A stretch of 64,000 nucleotides of DNA from Tulasnella sp. 424 (taxonomy: Eukaryota > Basidiomycota > Agaricomycetes > Cantharellales > Tulasnellaceae), in contig WSUB01000093.1 of NCBI GenBank assembly GCA_019633425.1, positions 1 to 64,000 on the forward strand, read 5' to 3'. The translations under genes and the position numbers were made by a program. The notes below the pieces were generated by a model that was not told the DNA's origin, made no database searches, and worked only from the letters and a program-made list of their open reading frames with translations. Below, in pieces: positions 22,055 to 33,993 of the stretch; within the stretch, counting starts at the first letter, position 1; every line of letters begins with the position of its first letter.

Positions 22055-23723
22055 ATGCCAAAGACAATCAACCAGGCGCTTCCAAGAGAGCTTCTTGCCT
22101 ATATATTTGAAGTAGGGCTTATCCAGGAGCAGTGCGGGGAAGACGTTGAGGAGAACCCTGACTCGGAGATCGACAACGCAAAAATAGACACCCACCTAGA
22201 ATTCCCCGTGGTGAGACAAACTCTTTGGGTGGCTCTGGTTAGTATTGAGACTGACAACGGACTCGATAGCTCGTGTCATGCGTGTGCAAATATTGGCAAG
22301 ACGTAGCCCTTTCGACTCCTACCCTATGGGCGAGTGTCAACGTATGGGATTCGACGGCATTCGAATGGCTCCAGAAACGGATCGGTCTATCCAAAGAAGC
22401 ACCTCTTGATATTCAGGTCGACCTATCAGAAGACATCAAAGAGATGCCCGAGGATATGATGGGCCTGCTAGTAGATGAAGCCCGGCGATGGCGCAGGTTG
22501 GACTGCACATTACAGTCCGACCATGCAGTCGACGCCATCTTGTCCCAGTTCAAGGGACTCCGAGCGCCACTACTGGAAACGTTTACAATGGTAGACGATT
22601 CAACAAGCGTGTTTAGTAGCTTTTATCGACCTCCAACCGTCTACGAGCTCTTCGACGGACCAGGGTCTCTCCCCAAGCTGCGAACCGCCTCGCTGTGGTC
22701 TGTTCCACTGGAATGGGACAATAATCCTTTCCAGAACCTTCGGGAGCTGGAAATCTGCTATATTCCTGACAGTAGGTCCCGTCATCGTGGATTTATGGTG
22801 CGGTACTAATGGTCAGATCAGGTTCAAAGCCAAAACTCAGCCAATTTCGGGACTTGCTGCAAGCCTCACCGCAGCTTGAGGTCCTCCTGATCTGCAACGG
22901 GGCAATACAGCCAGCAGACCTCGAGGACATATCCGAGCGCTCTTCCGCGTGTCTTAAACCAGTTCATCTGCCATCCCTCGTTGCGCTCACCTACGTGGAC
23001 TTCGACTCGCCGGATCTGCTCAGCCAAACCATTCGATTGGTCGACGCACCCAACCTCAAGCACCTCGGAATCACCGACATGTACGAGGATGAGGATGCAG
23101 AAACGATCGACTTCTCGCCCAGCATTGAAGTTCTGGTCTCGGGCGACGATGGGCGTTTGGGGAGCCGCTTTCCATTGCTGGAGTCTCTGAAATTTGCGCG
23201 CACTCACTCACCGTCACCGGACAACCTTGATCGCTTTTTCAGCGGCTTGGTGAGGCTGAAGCGCCTCCACCTCATCTTCCCTCGTGTTCCTTACGACGAA
23301 GAGATGGATACATCTCGGTACCTTTTGCCATTTGCCTCACAGGAGGTCCGACAAAAACTGGGACGTCCATCTCTTCCTCAGCAGGTTGTCTGTCCTCTTC
23401 TAGAGGAGCTCACGATCGCAGGCAGAGAGCTAGAGGGCCTGATTTTGGAGTTTGCGCGTACTAGAAAGTCTTTGGGACACCCGTTGAAGCGGATATTTTA
23501 CGACAGGCGTGATCCGGACGAGCAAAACCGAGGGGTTGTGGGTGGGCCTCCAGAGACTGAAATCATAGAGTATGAAGAGTCGGATGCCAGCGTGTCGGAT
23601 TCCAGTCAGGAGGACCAAGACAGTGATCTTGATGAAGAGGACTGGGATGAGGACGTGGACGACGCTGATGAAGAGGACTGGGATGAGGACGTGGACGGCT
23701 CTGATGAAGATGAGGGCGACTGA
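22055..23723 (+). CDS. F-box protein with acidic repeat tail
   Basis: The protein starts MPKTINQALPRELLAYIFEV; an in-frame Met at 22010 is an alternative start. An intron at 22211-22270 joins it to LVSCVCKYWQDVALSTPTLW. Together these form an F-box (LP.ELL..IFE......VC..W..VA..TP.LW), the docking site for Skp1 in SCF ubiquitin ligases. The body has loose leucine-rich, LRR-like segments (PSLVALTYVDFDSPDL, FPLLESLKFARTHS, RLKRLHLIF), which in this family recognise substrates. The C-terminal tail is acidic with a 12-residue tandem repeat EEDWDEDVDDAD. Agaricomycetes have large, fast-evolving families of such F-box proteins. The substrate cannot be predicted. Confidence 0.75.
23631..23702 (+). 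repeat. 36-base tandem repeat in F-box gene
   Basis: Two tandem copies of a 36-base unit start at 23631 and 23667, followed by a partial third. The first 32 bases of the two copies are identical. They encode DEEDWDEDVDDA and DEEDWDEDVDGS in frame. Confidence 0.8.
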
Positions 23724-24070
23724 ACCTATAGCAACGCAATTTGGTAGTACTAGTTAAATTTCTTGTGCATCTAGAGTCGCGGTTCGGGCACTTGGGATTG
23801 ATTTGGGACGCGAGAAATGAGGATGCCATTGACTTCTAGATACATCCCTAAAGGAATGACAGGCAGCGAACAGGGAAAGAAAAGAAGCGGTCGGGAAGGG
23901 ATAGGATCTAGATGTACTGCTATGTACCTCGGCTAGGGCGTGCACCTTTAGTTCTTTTTAGTGGACGAGGGAATAGAAAAATACCAACGAGAGTCAAGAT
24001 GAGATAAAGATGATAGGTGTAGAAGGAGACCATAGAGGAAGAACGAACATCAAGCCCCAGTCCAAGTAGC
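23724..24070. other. Convergent intergenic gap
   Basis: About 350 bases separate the ends of the F-box gene (plus) and calnexin (minus). They should hold both 3' UTRs. No open frame here has support. Confidence 0.5.
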
Positions 24071-26236
24071 TTACTTGCGCTTCTTGACAGGGGTATCCTT
24101 GGATGTGGCAGTCGAGGAAGCCGCAGCGGCAGGCTCTGAAGCGACGACAGAGGGGACATCGCTGGGGGTCTTCTTTGCACCATCGGCAGCAGCGGGGGAC
24201 GAGCTGGTCTTCTTGACGGACTTGACAACAGGTGGGGCAGAAGAACCGACGACGCCGAAGATGGCCGCAATGGCACCGAAGAAGGTGAGAAGAGAAGCGA
24301 GGATAGCTCCGCCGACTTGAGGATTGGATTGGAGCGCAGCAATGGGACCTTCCTCTTGAACGTCCTCGACAAAGTCCATGACCTTCTCCCTGACGAAACC
24401 AGCAGGATCCTCCTTAAGCCTGGCAAGGACGTCGTCGGTGGAAGCAGTCTTCTTAGCCTTGGCTTCGGCTTCAACCTGGGCTTTCTTCTCGGCAGCATCG
24501 GCGTCCCTGATGGCCTTTTCAACTTTGTGCTTAACGTACCAGGTCTCCTCGGCGAGTTTCTTGGCATCGTCGACCGAGTGACCGACGTAAACGTTGTCGA
24601 ACATGATGTCTTCTGTCATGGTCCAGATTTCGTAACCGACTGCACCGATGGGACGCAAATCGGCGGGGTGGAGGTCCTCGTAGTAGTTGGGGTTGGGGAT
24701 CTTGCGAGGGGCCCAAACACCCTTGTAGGCTGGGTTGTCGATCAAAGGAGCCTCCCACTTGCCCTTGAACTTGGGGTTGGTCTTCATAGGCCTGAGGATC
24801 ACTTGGTCAGAAGGGGGATCAAGCACCGCATAAAATAAACGTACTTGGTCCAAGTACCGCAGCCAGGGGCCTCGTCGCACTTGGGGTTGCGAACCATAGG
24901 AGGGATCCAATCGCCATCCTCTTCATCATCCCACTCCTCTGGCTTGACAGCGTCAGGATCAGGGATTTCCTTGGGCTCGTCGACCAACCAGCCCTCGGGT
25001 ATCTCAGCCTGCAAGATCCGATCGTCAGCTTGATGTCGCGCTACGAGAGGCTGAGCAAGAACGTACGTCTTCGTCGACGATTTGGAATGGCTCATCCTCG
25101 TCCCAGTCTTCTGGCTTGACGGCGGCGGGATCACGGATCTGGGCCTCATCAACCCAATCCTCGGGCTTCTTGTCTTCGGGATCATCGATTTCCTTGTCGG
25201 GATTGACGGAAGGGCTGAAGTCTTCAAGGAGGGAGCCTTCAGATGCCACTTCATCGTCAATGAGAACTTGGTAGGAGTTGTCGGGACTAGACGACAATTA
25301 GAAAGTGAGTGAGATAGGTCGCAAACGAGCGCATCGCATAACATACTTGACAATCAGCGTGTAGAGCTTGGTAAAGTCGTCGATGACGGGAGATGGAGCG
25401 GTCTTGAGGTGTTTCTCCTCCCACTCCTTGGTGATGGGGTTTTGGTGACGGAAGATGAAGTGCACCTGCCGAGCAAAAGGTTAAGCTGGGCACCGATGTC
25501 CAATGGCTCTGACAAGAACGAACCTTGGTACCAGGGCAGGTAAGATCTGGACCGAACATGATGACCCAAGGAGTGGTGTCGCTGAACTCCTTGTTGGCCA
25601 AGGCACCTTCTTCCAAGAGTTTGACGTATCCACCACCGCAGTTGCCGACTTTCTGGAATTTGGCTTCATACTGGATGACGAGGGTCTTGCCCTTGGGGTT
25701 GACTGGCTTTACGATGGGAGCAGAGATGGCGTGGTGGGTGGCCTTGTCTTTGGCGACGAGTCCCTTGTCGCCGACGATGGAGACCTCTTTGAAAGGTTCC
25801 TCAACGGACCATTTGCCAACGTAGGAGAAGGTCTCTCCGCCGACGGCGGTCTTTTTAGTTGCCTCGGATGGAGTCCAGCGTTCTTGCCAGTCGCCGGTGA
25901 ACTGTTCGAGGAACGGGGCTTGGATAGCGGTGGGCTACACCGAACAAGTCAAGGTCAGCGAACAAGTCCCGGTGTGGCGGGCGCGTCTTTGCCTCATTGC
26001 AGCGGGATAGGCGCCGTCAGCGACATCAAGGCTAGGTGGCCACAATCGCTCGTCTCCGGCTGGTCGACACGGCCATTCGGTGCCATGGACGGCGCGTCGT
26101 GGAGCGTCCCCGGTCGTAGTTGAAATTTCAACTGATGAGGAAATGGGGAATAACTTACGGTGAAAGTTGGTTTTTCGACGTCGGCAGCGGCAGCAAGGCC
26201 GGAAAGGAGAGCAGCAGAGACAGCCAAGCCTCGCAT
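24071..26236 (-). CDS. CNE1: Calnexin, ER lectin chaperone
   Basis: The first exon codes a signal peptide ([20 protein letters not shown]). The lumenal lectin domain includes [23 protein letters not shown] and [20 protein letters not shown], the calreticulin-family signature with its paired cysteines. The P-domain has the two repeat types [15 protein letters not shown] / [15 protein letters not shown] and GTWTKPM / [11 protein letters not shown] / [17 protein letters not shown] hydrophobic C-terminal segment ([19 protein letters not shown]) anchors it, and the short tail is basic and ends TPVKKRK. Calnexin retains monoglucosylated glycoproteins in the ER. The tail is lysine-rich near the end, which may act in ER retrieval. 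Five or more introns interrupt it; I did not fix every junction. Confidence 0.95.
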
Positions 26237-26474
26237 TGCTAACAGAGATGGAAGTAGTGGGAGTGAGTGAGGGTGGGGGGAGGTGGTGGGTGGGTGAGTT
26301 GAAGGGGAAGGAAGAGAGCTAAAGAGATTGAGGAATTTGGAATTTCAGCGGTCGAATTTGTAACCGCGGGGAGAGAGGCCACGTCGCACACACACGTCAC
26401 AAGAAAGCCGTGGAAGTTTCGACGCTCCCTCTAAAATGATAAGATTATCGACAAATACGCAAATCAAAAAATTA
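26237..26474. other. Promoter of calnexin, end of carrier gene
   Basis: This short tandem gap lies between two minus-strand genes. The bases next to the calnexin start are purine-rich on the plus strand. ACGT-core motifs at 26379-26400 are listed separately. Confidence 0.45.
26379..26400 (-). promoter_or_regulatory. Candidate UPR-type ACGT elements before calnexin
   Basis: The minus strand contains GTGACGTGTG and, 8 bases on, GACGTGGC, about 145-160 bases upstream of the calnexin start. The first fits the UPRE-like core TGACGTG, the second the ERSE-like core CCACG. Calnexin is a standard target of the unfolded-protein response, so the match is sensible, but these cores are short and can occur by chance. 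Confidence 0.4.
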
Positions 26475-27997
26475 TTATGATCCTGCTGTAACTCCCCCAT
26501 CATCTTTCCGACTAGCCATCCGATACCATCCAAGGTATAGATCGTTCGCAGTAAGCGTCACAATCGTATGTCTGCAGAAAATCAGCAACGTGTCAACATC
26601 CAACGACGGGTAATTGTTTAGTAACTCGATCAATACGTACGGAGCTATACGCAAGAAGTGTGCAGTCGTGCCTAAGAAGCGCCAACAGGCTCAGTTTGAC
26701 GGCAGAAGCATAATTTAGAAGAACCGGAGGGCGCACCCTTGTACCATCCGAGTGGGCCTTCCGTTTTCAGCGTCTTCCACAAGCAATCTATTGGATTCGA
26801 GTACAGCACGCCTACCAACTTGCCATTGGGCAATGCGCGTGTTGGCTGATTGTACATACGCGTCAGAGCCTGAACGTCAAAGTCTGTTTAGCTGAAGACC
26901 CAGAAGAAAGGACGTAATAGCAGGGCTCACAGTATCCGCAGGCTGCATCACCATGCACTGCAAAAACAAGGCAATGAGATCGGCAACCCTTCCTATACCC
27001 CGACGAGTGCAGTTACACTCACCACACATGCTCCTGACACAGCACTGCTCGCCAAAAACGTCCAAGTGCTGTCGGCTTTACCCCATCCGTTTTCGACAAT
27101 GGTTCGTTTGGTCCAGTTATAGCTAGGCAGTTGTACCTGCGTATCCACCCGTTGAATAACCTCGCTCAATCGAAAAGACAGGGCTAGCGCTTACCGAAGA
27201 CCCCATCGCCGTTCTTATAATAGCCGCATCCATCCCACGGATGAGGCCTCTCCACCGCTCGGCTTTCCACACGCTGCTCAGAGCGTCCCAAGAGTGTTTG
27301 TAATAGTGCTGAGTACCGACTGGGAGCACGGGATTATAAGCCTGCATACGAGCTTTAATGAGGAAGAATGGGTTCCCAGCCATAGCTATAAAAAGAGTCT
27401 CCTGGGTCAGCACCGCACAGGGAGAGTTTAGTGGGTTTCTGACCTCCAATCACTCCGCTCGAAGCCCCAGCGGCTATCGAGGTAGTAGCAAGTTGTTCTC
27501 CTGGGGCATATCCAAATGTACGGTTTATTGTGCGCCGAAGAGGTTCATAGAAACCTGTAGAGTGGGTAAAGAGTGTCACAGCTAATCAAACACAGGCTGA
27601 GGAGAGCAAATATTCACCTAACCTTGAGCCGTTGAGAAGGACCTATTGTTAAAGGAATGTTCAGCAAACCTTGTGAAATGACGATTTTGCTTACCCAACA
27701 GCAGCACGTACCTGGTACACGTACTTTGAGGGTCATATCAGCATTCGAATGGTGTTATTATCAACCACTGGGATCGCTCACAGCAGGAAACAGACCCCTT
27801 TGGATTCCAACAACTCCTTCATGCCTCCAAGTCTTGACAAGGACATCTCCCACATTTTTATACACTTTCTCTCCTCCTTTGGAAAGTTCTCCTTGCAGTT
27901 GAAGTCGCACTTTTGCTACTTCGAATGGATTTGAGACGGTGACGGCGGTGCAGGCAGCAGCTCCGCCGATGAGAAAGCTTTCGGCCGTCGAGACCAT
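26475..27997 (-). CDS. OAC1: Mitochondrial carrier, oxaloacetate transporter type
   Basis: The protein starts MVSTAESFLIGGAAACTAVT and has the three-repeat carrier layout. Repeat 1 has NPFEVAKVRLQLQGE, KVYKNVGDVL and GIQRGLFPAYVYQ. Repeat 2 has GNPFFLIKARMQAYN with GLIRGMDAAIIRT. Repeat 3 has QPADTALTRMYNQP and GPLGWYKG. The C-terminus is ITS-like: AHFLRIAPHTIVTLT. The LQLQGEL and TRMYNQ blocks are characteristic of Oac1/SLC25A34-35, which exchange oxaloacetate and related anions across the inner mitochondrial membrane. Repeat 2 lacks the usual acidic residue of PX[DE]XX[KR], as in relatives. Its reading frame extends upstream to 28249, but that part is not carrier-like, so I start at 27997. 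About six introns. Confidence 0.88.
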
Positions 27998-28337
27998 GGC
28001 CGCCGGTGAATGAGAGGTGGGATCTGGTCTTGCAGGAGTGGCGAGGAGGTGGGTGTTGGTGGTTGGAATGCGCTTGTGGCGGCGGTGAAGGAGTGCGAGA
28101 GCGGCGTGTTGGCCGTCAAAAAGTGGCTGGTCGGGGGAAAATTGGGAACCGCCACGAAAACACGTGACCACGATGACAAACAGGTTTCGTGTCACACGCG
28201 CCGTTTTGTTTTCTCCCCCTTCCAAACACCACAAGCAGGTGAGCGTCAACCGTTCAAGGACGCGTTTGAACGAACACTGATGCCATGTCTCCTGTAGGGT
28301 CTTTGGGTTGATGGCATTGGAACGCGACGTTTAGAGC
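27998..28337. promoter_or_regulatory. Divergent promoter region with E-box
   Basis: This 340-base region separates the minus-strand carrier and the plus-strand gene at 28338, so it serves both. CACGTGAC at 28161-28168 is an E-box of the Cbf1/bHLH type. No third gene is visible. Confidence 0.45.
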
Positions 28338-31040
28338 ATGATCCAAACCGATGCAGCATCCCATCCAAGCACGCAAATCCCTTCTCTCAATACTTTTCTC
28401 TCTCTCGCCCAGATTCATCGCGCTCTTCGGCCCCTTCGTACCAAAGTCCTTGCCCTCTCCAAGTCCATAACAGCCGCCTCTGCCAAATCCAGAGGCAAAC
28501 AAACCTCAGTTTCAGCCTTCCAGGAGCGGAATCCTTTGGCAATCGTCCCCCATCCAAGTCGCTTTCAATTCTCAACCAGGTCATCCTCCGCCCTCTCAGA
28601 ATGGGATCCCGCCTCCCTTGAACTCGACACAGGCCTGCCTATCATTGACTTTGCGCGAAAGGCCCACGCGATTTCGGACGCCTTTCGGAATGTCGTAGCA
28701 AGGGCGTATGGAGACGAGATGTCTAAAAGGACAGGATCTATACCGTCATTGATGGAGATCACTACGGCGATCATTGGAGATGATATTGAAGCTAGTGTTA
28801 TGGAGGTTTTGCGGGCAAACAGACCGTTAAACTCGGACGACTCTACATTCGAAATAGAAGACGACGACGAAGAAGATGAAACTTCCGCCATCGACCGATG
28901 TTACGAGCGAATTCCCGAGCATATTCGAAGGTACGAAGGCACTGTCGATACTAGAAACTGGAAGAGGACTTACGCGCATTGCACAGATGGGCGCTCGTCC
29001 CTCACGCAGTCAAAATGATTCTAATTCGTGCTCCCAACTCGCCCACCATTCTGGAGACCTGCCTCGACATAGCTCTAGAGCACGGATCTACCCGAGATGT
29101 AAGTGGGCCCGATCCGCATAAATTCGGCTTTGACTCACCGGATCAACCTCGTCCAGGCTCTATGTTTTCTTCGTCGCGTCCTTTCCTTGGCGTTCACGCG
29201 TCGCGCGTCGGACGACATACCCATCAGGTCCTCTCAACATGGGGACTACCTCGTCCATCTTCTCCGCAAACCAAATCAGTCCTCCAGGCCCATCACTTCT
29301 GTATGGTCGGACCTTCAATTTACTGAGGAGGTTATTTCGGCGATCTCTCGCGTGGACCTAGAAGACCAAGAAGAACTATGGTGCTCCATTGCGGTAAAAG
29401 CCTTGTTCTCGGCCGTCTCTGAAGCACCAAAGTTGTGCCTTGTCGCAGCGTTCGCTGCATTCTGCGCAGGCCCAGCTCGGGGGAGGTTTGGGAAACGTCA
29501 GTTAAGGACGTGGGTGGAGCAGATCCTCTGTGTCAGCGTTCTTTTCCAGACGTCCCAGACGTCTGAGTGCGATACTGAACGGGATCTTGAAGAGGTGGAC
29601 CTGGGCGCCTGCCTCAACGATATCTCGGTATCAATGGGCGCATGGGTGGATGCAGGACCTTTGTCCTCTGTCGCCGAGTTCTTCCGTGACACCTTCATCT
29701 GCATAGCTGTCCATACTCTATCTATCTCATATTCGGACAAAAGAGAGCGTTCCAAGTCCGCTAGGGCCATCGTCACCCTCCTCTCGCCCCTCGCTTCGAC
29801 CACATCCCCGTCGTCTTTCAACCCGCTCATGAGCGCATTCTCGGAAGCATTCCCCGCTCCGCTCGACATGCCTCGTTGTGTCGACTTGGCATTGAGCCAC
29901 GCACGGTCTCTACAAGAGGAAGGGTTACACCGGATGGAAGCCGCATTGCTTGCAGCCGCGCTCAATGCCCTCGAAAACGAAGAGACGCCCGCTGCTTCCA
30001 AGGGGGAAGCCGCCAATCAAAGTGTTCGTTCCCTGCATACAATGCTGGCAGAAGCTGAGGCTCGCTGTGTCGAGAAAGATGGAGATGGTGCTGGGACGAA
30101 ATGGAGGTATGATGAAGATCACGGATGGGTCACGGCGACGCCAGCTGCTGTCCCGAAGGTCCCTCCACGCGAACCTTTCCCTTCGTTATCAAGGTCGACC
30201 AAAAGAAAGCGACTGCTCCGAATCGAAGATGAAGAGGAAGAGGAAGGGGAAGAGGAGAATACCCATGGTCCCTCGAAGCGGTTGCAGATTCAAGCCACTC
30301 CGTACCTTGAAAAGCTGGACCGTAGCTGGGGTTCCTCACCAGATCCGATGCATCTCAACACCCCCAGTCCTGGCCCTCGCACGGCTCTGAGACGTGGCAT
30401 TGCAACCAGAGGGCAAAACTCTCTAGGAAAATTGTCAAGTCTCTCGTGTCAGTTGGCGATTGCAGGAGAGGGTGACGAGATGGATGACGATGCCGAGGCA
30501 GGAGAAGGCGATGCAGAAACAATCGAGAGCCGCCGAGAGCCGATTTCGCTTCTTTCAAGTGCTACGAAAGAAGTACCTTTTATGGATGTCGAGCAATTCA
30601 GTCTTTCGTCTGCTCCGAGCTCCCCCCATTTTATCGCGTCGCCAAGACGGAATCATGATACTCCAGAGAACCGCGCCACCGAGAATCTTCCACCGGGAGA
30701 CGCAGCCCCAGCCCCGTCGCCGAACCGCGAACTCTTGCCGCCATCTGAGGCTTTATCCCCGCTCAACCTCGCACCTCGTCGTCTCCTCAATCTGCCGATC
30801 GTGCCACGGACGGCAGCCCCAGCCCCGTCGCCGAACCGCGAACTCTTGCCGCCACCCGAGGCTTTATCCCCGCTCAACCTCGCACCTCGTCGTCTCCTCA
30901 ATCTGCCGATCGTGCCCCGTACGGCAGGGCGAGGCATGCTCGACAAGGAGAGGGAGTCCCTGCCACCGCGGTTAGCGCAGGCTCTCCGTCGAATATCAAG
31001 CTCAGGATCCCTGAGCAAGTCGGGAAGGAAGGGGACGTAA
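28338..31040 (+). CDS. Uncharacterised acidic, probably nuclear protein
   Basis: Three exons (28338-28930, 28987-29098, 29157-31040) join in phase to 862 residues. I do not recognise the family. The N-terminal two thirds are mixed helical sequence (for example LWCSIAVKALFSAVSEAPKL). The middle has SLSRSTKRKRLLRIEDEEEEE, a basic cluster followed by an acidic run that looks like a nuclear localisation signal. The C-terminal 250 residues are Ser/Pro-rich and contain a perfect-looking 37-residue tandem repeat at 30702-30923. The final RRISSSGSLSKSGRKGT is basic. It probably belongs to a basidiomycete-restricted family, but that needs a search. No catalytic motif is visible. Confidence 0.65.
30702..30923 (+). 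repeat. Tandem 111-base coding repeat
   Basis: Two tandem units of 111 bases start at 30702 and 30813. Each encodes 37 residues beginning AAPAPSPNRELLPP and ending LNLPIVPRT. The proteins differ only by one Ser/Pro change, and the DNA differs at a few bases, so the duplication is recent. Confidence 0.9.
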
Positions 31041-31649
31041 TTAAAGTAGAGGCCATGACGGTTTCGCGTTAGTTATATGGAATAATACATACTTAATATA
31101 GTTGCCTGACGACAAGTCCACAGAGTGGGTTGCCTGAGTTAAATTCCCTTCGGCAGGGTTTGTGACCTCGAAGAGGGGTTCACAGCAATATATATTTCTC
31201 ATCGGCAGCCACACTTCCACAATGATGACGTTCAATTACATTTCATACATGTTAAAATACACTGGGGGAAAATTACACAGATACAAAACTCGGATCGAGC
31301 CTTGAACTGCACGACCAACCGCAGGTTCATGAAGAGGTGCAGGACCCCCCGTACGCCAGACGATTTCCACCTCAAAGATGACTTGCACGAGGCTCAAAAT
31401 GCAACCAAGCATTTGATGCGATATCGCTGAATGCCGGTGGACCCAACCTCTTGGTGCCCAAACGGGTTCCTTTGGCTGGTTCACTTTCGACCCGTCCCGC
31501 CTGGCATCGGCCAAACGCCCAGGGTCGACCATTTCACTGAGGATAATTACATGAAGACGCAGTCTGTATTGTTGCTCGGCTTGACGAGTTTGGCTTCGAT
31601 GATAACGTCGAGGCTTCCGTCGGGTTCCAGATACGGACACCCACTATTG
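31041..31649. other. Convergent intergenic region
   Basis: About 600 bases lie between two convergent genes. Frames on the minus strand here (for example 31236-31640) have no family match and no starts with support. It includes both 3' UTRs. Confidence 0.45.
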
Positions 31650-33265
31650 CACGAATTGTCTGAGCATCCTTGTTTTTTTCGATGATAAAAAGTTATCTGA
31701 TTGACTCACTCAAACTGCAGACTGCTCGCCTGAGCATTTTCGCTTAACACGGACGCAATTTGACAGGTTTGTTGTCTGCGTTGATGTCGCTCCTTCCGAC
31801 TTGGATTGTGATATCCTGTACCATCCCTTCGAGCATCTCTGCTGGTGAGCATGGCCTGATCTGGGGTCTTCATTCTGAGGGCAATCGGGGGGAGTTGATT
31901 GGACGGCGGAGATTGGGGAGCTGAAGTTGTGGGAGCTCTTGCAAGGTTAAGCATGGCGTCTCTGAATCTCCGTTGAGGACTTGGGCCGGGACCTGGAATA
32001 GGGTCGTCGATAGAGACCAGTGGGGGCGCGGGAGGTGGGGGTGGTTTAACATTTCCTATGGTAATCCGTGAATCGAGCCATGTGGAAGGTGAGGCTCCGA
32101 CGAGATCGAGGGCAAGAACCCAGGCGCCTGGTTCGATTGGACGAGAGAAGTGGGTCGGTGTGGAAACGCGAGCACCAGGGCCGTGCTGGGCGGGCGTGTA
32201 AACTACAAAGGAGAGCTGCCACATGCGACCTGTTCATGAGATAGGGGATATGAGTAAATTGTTGGGGAGGGAGTTACAAGGAGAGCGCGCACCTCTTGCA
32301 ATAAAGTCGACGGTAACTTCCTTTAAAACTCTCATCCTTTTCTGGAAATGCTTGATGTTGATTTGTACTCTGAAGGCACCGTTCAAAGCTGCTTCGGCGT
32401 CATCCCCGTTAGTTACTCGTATGGTGTCTTCTGATTGATCGTCCTGTTCGTCACTTCCGGGGATTGCAAGGGGTGGTTCTGGGTTGTATTTGCGAAGACG
32501 GAGGAAGGTGGAATGAGATGAGGTTAAAAGACAAGCTTGGAGGGCATCGGCGTATGCTTCTAGTGTGAGAGGGAACGAGAGTAGGATGTCGAAGAGGGTT
32601 TCGAGGTTGGGCTTGCGGTCTGAAGAGCTTGGGGGTTCCTCTTTTGCTGAGTATACGTTTTTGACGATAGTCCAGTATAATGGGGTGTGGCCTTGGATGC
32701 TCCGTTCCTGTACGATGTTGGCGAATGATAAACCTCGTGCCTCGCAGGCGTCGATGCAGGATTGGATGATTGGAATAGCGTATGCAGAGTCGCCTTGCTG
32801 GATTATGCCTTGAACCTGAGGAAGAGGGAGGTCAATGTCAAGGGGCCGAGGATAAAACCAAGACGAGCGCCATACCAGACCCAACACAGTCTGCCGAACT
32901 TCGTTGTCTGCTTTGGCCTGTGGCGTGCCTAATAGTTGAGATATCCAGCCTGCGGGTGCTGGGGGCGATGAGAGTGCAGGAGACTTGGGCTGGGATGGAG
33001 TGAGAGAAAAGATCGAAGAGGTGGATGTGGAAATGGGAGTTTGTGGTTGCGGGGTGATCGGAGGTTTCTCTGAGGGATACGAGGACTCAGGAGATGACGG
33101 TTGAGGGAGTCGGAGGGGGGTGAGATTTGACGAAGATGAAGGTCCTACGGCTGATGAGTATGAAGGTGGCTCTTCTGCTGGTTGGTCGTCGAGGTGAGTC
33201 TTTGTGATTATCACCATTTCTGCAGAATTGGAGGGAGGGGATGAGGGGGGCGTTGGTGTGCACAA
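31650..33265 (-). CDS. Uncharacterised Ser/Pro-rich protein with ankyrin-like segment
   Basis: The protein starts MCTPTPPSSPPSNSAEMVII (a second Met lies at 33217) and has a disordered Ser/Pro N-terminal region. A folded part follows: AIPIIQSCIDACEARGLSFA and IQGHTPLYWTIVKN, which resembles an ankyrin-type TPLYWA turn. Later comes GAFRVQINIKHFQKRMRVLK and WQLSFVVYTP, a probable beta-rich domain. An intron at about 32818-32877 is a multiple of three and so leaves the frame open. Another joins FIARG to RMWQLS. I read the last exon as ending near 31650, after a GTGAGT intron; this is uncertain. I do not recognise a function. Confidence 0.6.
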
Positions 33266-33993
33266 GAGTCAGAGGGGGTTGGTAGTATAAAATAAAGGGC
33301 AAGAGGCTGCGGTTCGTGTGGACTGTTGAATGTACCCTAAGCGCAGTGAGATTGAATGCGAGACCGCAGTCGTTGCCTGCAGCAGGGGCCGATGTCCGTG
33401 TGTGGCTGTGTTTGGGCATCTCTGGTTCAAACCTCAACTCCCTGCACGTGATCTCACACGTCGTCCCTTCGGCCGCGTCACCGCTCGGCATGCAACCACC
33501 GTCGACGACACGAGTGCATACGACCACTAGACACGTATCTCTAAGAGGTTACAAAAATACCCTACCTTAAGATCCCCTCTCCACCCAATTCACTGATTTA
33601 ATGAGTCAGATTCGATAAGCGCCACTCACCCAGATAAAGAACCAGAGTTTCAGGGGCCCAATTAAGCTGCTACGGGCTCCGGCTTCGCTTCACCCTCACC
33701 TTCAAATCACTCAACCATCCAATAGGAAATTCATGCTATTTTCGGTCAATGCCGCGACGCCTTCGAATACGACTACGTGTAGCCAAGCCAAACCACCGCA
33801 GGCCCTCCGGGGTCCGAATTCGCCGCTCGATCCACTATGCAGTCAATCTAACCAGTGCACACCCGGAGTAGACGGCTTGCCGACCCAGAAGCTCGTTGTA
33901 ACCTAGAGAATAGTTCTATCTCTACCTTGCAAACGTATAAGACATGCATGTACGATTAGGAATGACCGAGAAAGTTATGCGCGGCGCCCGCAT
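33266..33993. other. Tandem intergenic region, no gene
   Basis: This 730-base stretch lies between two minus-strand genes. It holds the promoter of the Ser/Pro-rich protein and the 3' flank of the epoxide hydrolase. Short frames at 33316-33570 are shadows with no domain. Confidence 0.5.
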
